From the IMG/VR virus record IMGVR_UViG_3300030117_006470, positions 1-32,493 of that record: a stretch of 32,493 bases of DNA. One strand, written 5' to 3'. The notes below the pieces were generated by a model that did no database searches, was not told the origin of the DNA, and saw only the letters and a program-made list of their open reading frames with translations. Source of the DNA: a virus. The first letter of the stretch is position 1, and the number at the start of each line of letters is the position of its first letter. Positions 30,552 to 32,493 of this stretch are shown here, one piece after another. Made by a program: the position numbers and the translations under genes.

Positions 30552-31739
30552 ATGTTTTTCTCAAAAATTGATACAAAAAATAATTGCAAGAGCATTTATG
30601 CGGACAACAAAATCTTCTCAGACTATGAAGAAAATATGAAATACACCTGGACTTACCAGGAAGATCTTCCTCTAGACGTAAAATTTGTTAAGCTGTTCTG
30701 TGGTGGAAAGGATTATACCGAAGTGTTGTCTGATCGAGATCGCAAAGAATATAAATCGCTTGAAGACAAAATTAAGAACACACTTAAATCATATGGCGTG
30801 TGCGGATACGACCCGCGAGACTTCTGTTTGGATGAGTTAGTAGGACCGTCGTTCATTGAGGACTATTTCAGTCTTAAAAACAAGGCAATGCGTTTAGCCG
30901 TTGAAAATTATAAAGAACCAAAAAACTATACTCAACTGGAAAATATTGAAAAATTAACATATTCAATCTCAAAACGTCCATTGAACTTAGATTTATCAAG
31001 CGTGTATACAGCCGCAAACGATAATCGGATAAAGAAAATTATTAAAAGATATTCAGCGAGTCCTGCGTTTATCCACTATAACACCTTCGGGACTATCACG
31101 GGGCGGTTATCTACTACCCCTGCCTCGTTTCCCCTCCTCACCCTCAATAAAGAATATCGCACGATGATCAAACCAAATAACGGTGTTTTTGTTGAGTTTG
31201 ATTACAATGCCTTTGAATTGCGTGTTCTTTTGGCTCTGGTTGGACGAGAACAGCCGAAAGAGGATATGCACGACTGGAACATCAAGAATATATTTAAGGA
31301 CGGTACAGAGCGATCTGAAGCGAAAAGGAGAATGTTTGCGTGGCTTTACAATCCAAATTCCGATGATAAGCTTTTATCTCGTGAGTATGACCGAGAAAGT
31401 TTACTAAAAAAATATTTTTCTGATGGCAAAATTACAACTGATTTTGATAGAGAGATTGAAACAGATAATTACCATGCACTCAATTATCTTGTTCAAAGTA
31501 CAGCATCTGATTTATTTTTAGAGCAGGCTTATAAGGTTCATAAGATTTTGGAGGACAATAACGCCAAGTCTTATGTTTCCATGCTTATTCATGACAGTAT
31601 GATTTTGGACTTTGATAGGATGGATTATAAACTACTTAATCAGATTAGAGATGTATTCAAACAAACAAGGTACGGTGAGTTTAAATTAAATATCCAGGTA
31701 GGAAAAACACTTGGTGGGTTAGGAACACAATGGAAATAA
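30552..31739 (+). CDS. Compact family A DNA polymerase, no exonuclease domain
   Basis: 395 residues carrying the complete set of family A polymerase motifs but none of the 3'-5' exonuclease. Motif 1/TGR at FGTITGRLSTTP (179-190); motif A VEFDYNAFELR with catalytic D217 and E222; DMH at 238-240 equals Pol I DIH; O-helix (motif B) with R254, K258, F262, Y266 in the Rx3Kx3Fx3Y spacing; QSTASDLFL (315-323) equals QGTAADI; motif C LIHDSMILDF with H347 and D348. Pol I has about 600 residues in its Klenow part. The fingers and the stretch between B and C are reduced. T4 uses family B gp43, so this is a different replicase. Start ATG 30552 lacks a good ribosome site. The next gene overlaps its end by 10 bases. 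Confidence 0.85.
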   Translation: MFFSKIDTKNNCKSIYADNKIFSDYEENMKYTWTYQEDLPLDVKFVKLFCGGKDYTEVLSDRDRKEYKSLEDKIKNTLKSYGVCGYDPRDFCLDELVGPSFIEDYFSLKNKAMRLAVENYKEPKNYTQLENIEKLTYSISKRPLNLDLSSVYTAANDNRIKKIIKRYSASPAFIHYNTFGTITGRLSTTPASFPLLTLNKEYRTMIKPNNGVFVEFDYNAFELRVLLALVGREQPKEDMHDWNIKNIFKDGTERSEAKRRMFAWLYNPNSDDKLLSREYDRESLLKKYFSDGKITTDFDREIETDNYHALNYLVQSTASDLFLEQAYKVHKILEDNNAKSYVSMLIHDSMILDFDRMDYKLLNQIRDVFKQTRYGEFKLNIQVGKTLGGLGTQWK

Positions 31740-32493
31740 TAGGTATTGGCAACGCAGGTCGTGAAATATGTAAACTTTTTGATGAAAAGGGGTACAAAAC
31801 ATATTCTATTGATACACACAAAGACGCTTTTGTAAAATTCCCTAAAGTAAAGACGATCGAAGCGGCTGAGAAGGTTCAAATTGACCTGAGCGAACTTAAA
31901 AATAGTATAAAATCAAATGAAATCTTGTGTGTTATGGCAGGTTCAGGCGTTATAACTGGGGCTTGCCTAAAAATTCTAGAAAATTTTAAAGATAAGTCAA
32001 TAGGGTTTCTTTATATCCAGCCAGATACTTCTTTTATGAACAACAATGGTAAGGAAAGAGAACGAGTTGTAAGGAATATCCTACAAGAATTTGCACGATC
32101 AGGACTATTCAATAAAATGTGGATGGTTTCAAACAAAAGTATCTCTAACTTATCGTCCGATATATCAATTGGCAACTATTTTCAGAAGGTCAACGAAAAA
32201 ATTGTTGACATGTGGTGTCTAATGGAGTATTATGGACAGGCATCTGCGTTGATGGGAAACTTAGAAGAACCAGAAGAGCAGAATAGGATCGCAACTTTTG
32301 GACTGTACAGTCTTAACGATGAGGCAGAACAAAAGTTTTATGAACTAAGTGGAGTAAGGGAAAAGCACTTTTACTTTACTTTTAGCGAAGAAACATTAGC
32401 AGAAACAGGCAATGTTTTGGATTTAGTATCTCGTAAGTTAAAGAAGGCGGAAGAAAATGAATTTCAGCAAGTATCTTACGGCTTTTTCCCATC
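31730..32493 (+). CDS. Tubulin/FtsZ-like GTPase, 3' end outside window
   Basis: Open to the window edge: 254 full codons. ATG 31730 overlaps the polymerase end by 10 bases; AGGA 5 bases upstream. The order of features follows FtsZ/tubulins: T1 loop IIGIGNAGREIC (3-14); a short strand YSIDTHKDA (25-33); T4 glycine loop VMAGSGVITGA (68-78), degenerate compared with GGGTGTG; strand FLYIQPDTSFMNNNGKERER (93-112) like FtsZ VTKPFxFEGxxR; a helix RNILQEFARSG; strand KMWMVSNKSIS (129-139) like the FtsZ IPNDKL; and H7 ISIGNYFQKVNEKIVDMW (145-162). Phage tubulins (PhuZ, TubZ) position phage DNA or plasmids. The C-terminal half is incomplete here. The family is a good fit by feature order; function is open. 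Confidence 0.7.
   Translation, partial: MEIIGIGNAGREICKLFDEKGYKTYSIDTHKDAFVKFPKVKTIEAAEKVQIDLSELKNSIKSNEILCVMAGSGVITGACLKILENFKDKSIGFLYIQPDTSFMNNNGKERERVVRNILQEFARSGLFNKMWMVSNKSISNLSSDISIGNYFQKVNEKIVDMWCLMEYYGQASALMGNLEEPEEQNRIATFGLYSLNDEAEQKFYELSGVREKHFYFTFSEETLAETGNVLDLVSRKLKKAEENEFQQVSYGFFP

Noticed and set aside
1-32493. CRISPR arrays, insertion sequences, attachment sites
   Set aside because: No direct-repeat arrays, transposase frames or integrase were seen when reading the window.

Overview
The window is a late-gene region of a tailed, contractile (myovirus) phage of the T4 superfamily, but far from T4 itself. Every gene I can support lies on the plus strand. The genes are tightly packed, mostly with 1-20 base overlaps (ATGA, TAATG, TAGTG) or very short gaps, and most have GGAG-type Shine-Dalgarno sites. 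The DNA is AT-rich by eye. No host is identifiable: there are no tRNA genes, integrase or insertion sequences. Consistent use of Shine-Dalgarno sites suggests a host whose ribosomes rely on them.

Layout. (1) 1-1193: the 3' part of a gp46/Rad50-like recombination ATPase. (2) 1204-3885: small accessory genes: a 20-residue peptide with nine cysteines, a holin-like membrane protein, a small protein with a capsid-targeting-like N-terminus, a membrane-anchored coiled-coil protein, a ParB-fold-like protein, a secreted and C-terminally anchored protein (candidate lysis functions), a zinc-ribbon protein and an unknown protein. (3) 3885-7464: terminase large subunit and portal. (4) 7466-15394: head module: unknown prohead-region genes, a DUF1360-like membrane protein, prohead protease, a phage-borne ribosomal protein bS21, two probable capsid-decoration proteins, scaffold (gp22-like) and major capsid protein (gp23-like), closed by a strong terminator. 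(5) 15490-28945: neck (gp13-, gp14- and gp15-like), an oversized sheath, two tandem tail-tube paralogues, a gp26-like protein with a probable frameshift extension, a tape-measure candidate, a tube initiator (gp48/54-like), a LysM/gp53-like wedge protein and a very large hub candidate. (6) 28981-32493: an unknown protein, a compact family A DNA polymerase without an exonuclease domain, and a tubulin/FtsZ-like GTPase cut by the window end.

How it fits together: portal, protease, scaffold and capsid build the prohead. The protease is expected to cut at Leu-x-Glu|Ala, a motif found in the capsid protein, the scaffold, the protease itself and three unknown proteins. The terminase packages DNA, and the neck and tail proteins complete the virion. 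Four copies of AACTATTTA sit 20-27 bases before late structural genes and are the best candidates for this phage's late promoter. The most notable observations are the FtsZ-like protein beside an exonuclease-less family A polymerase, the frameshift-like T8 at the gp26-like/downstream junction, bS21 inside the head operon, the Cys-rich micropeptide, the shared protease-site pattern and the late-promoter motif.
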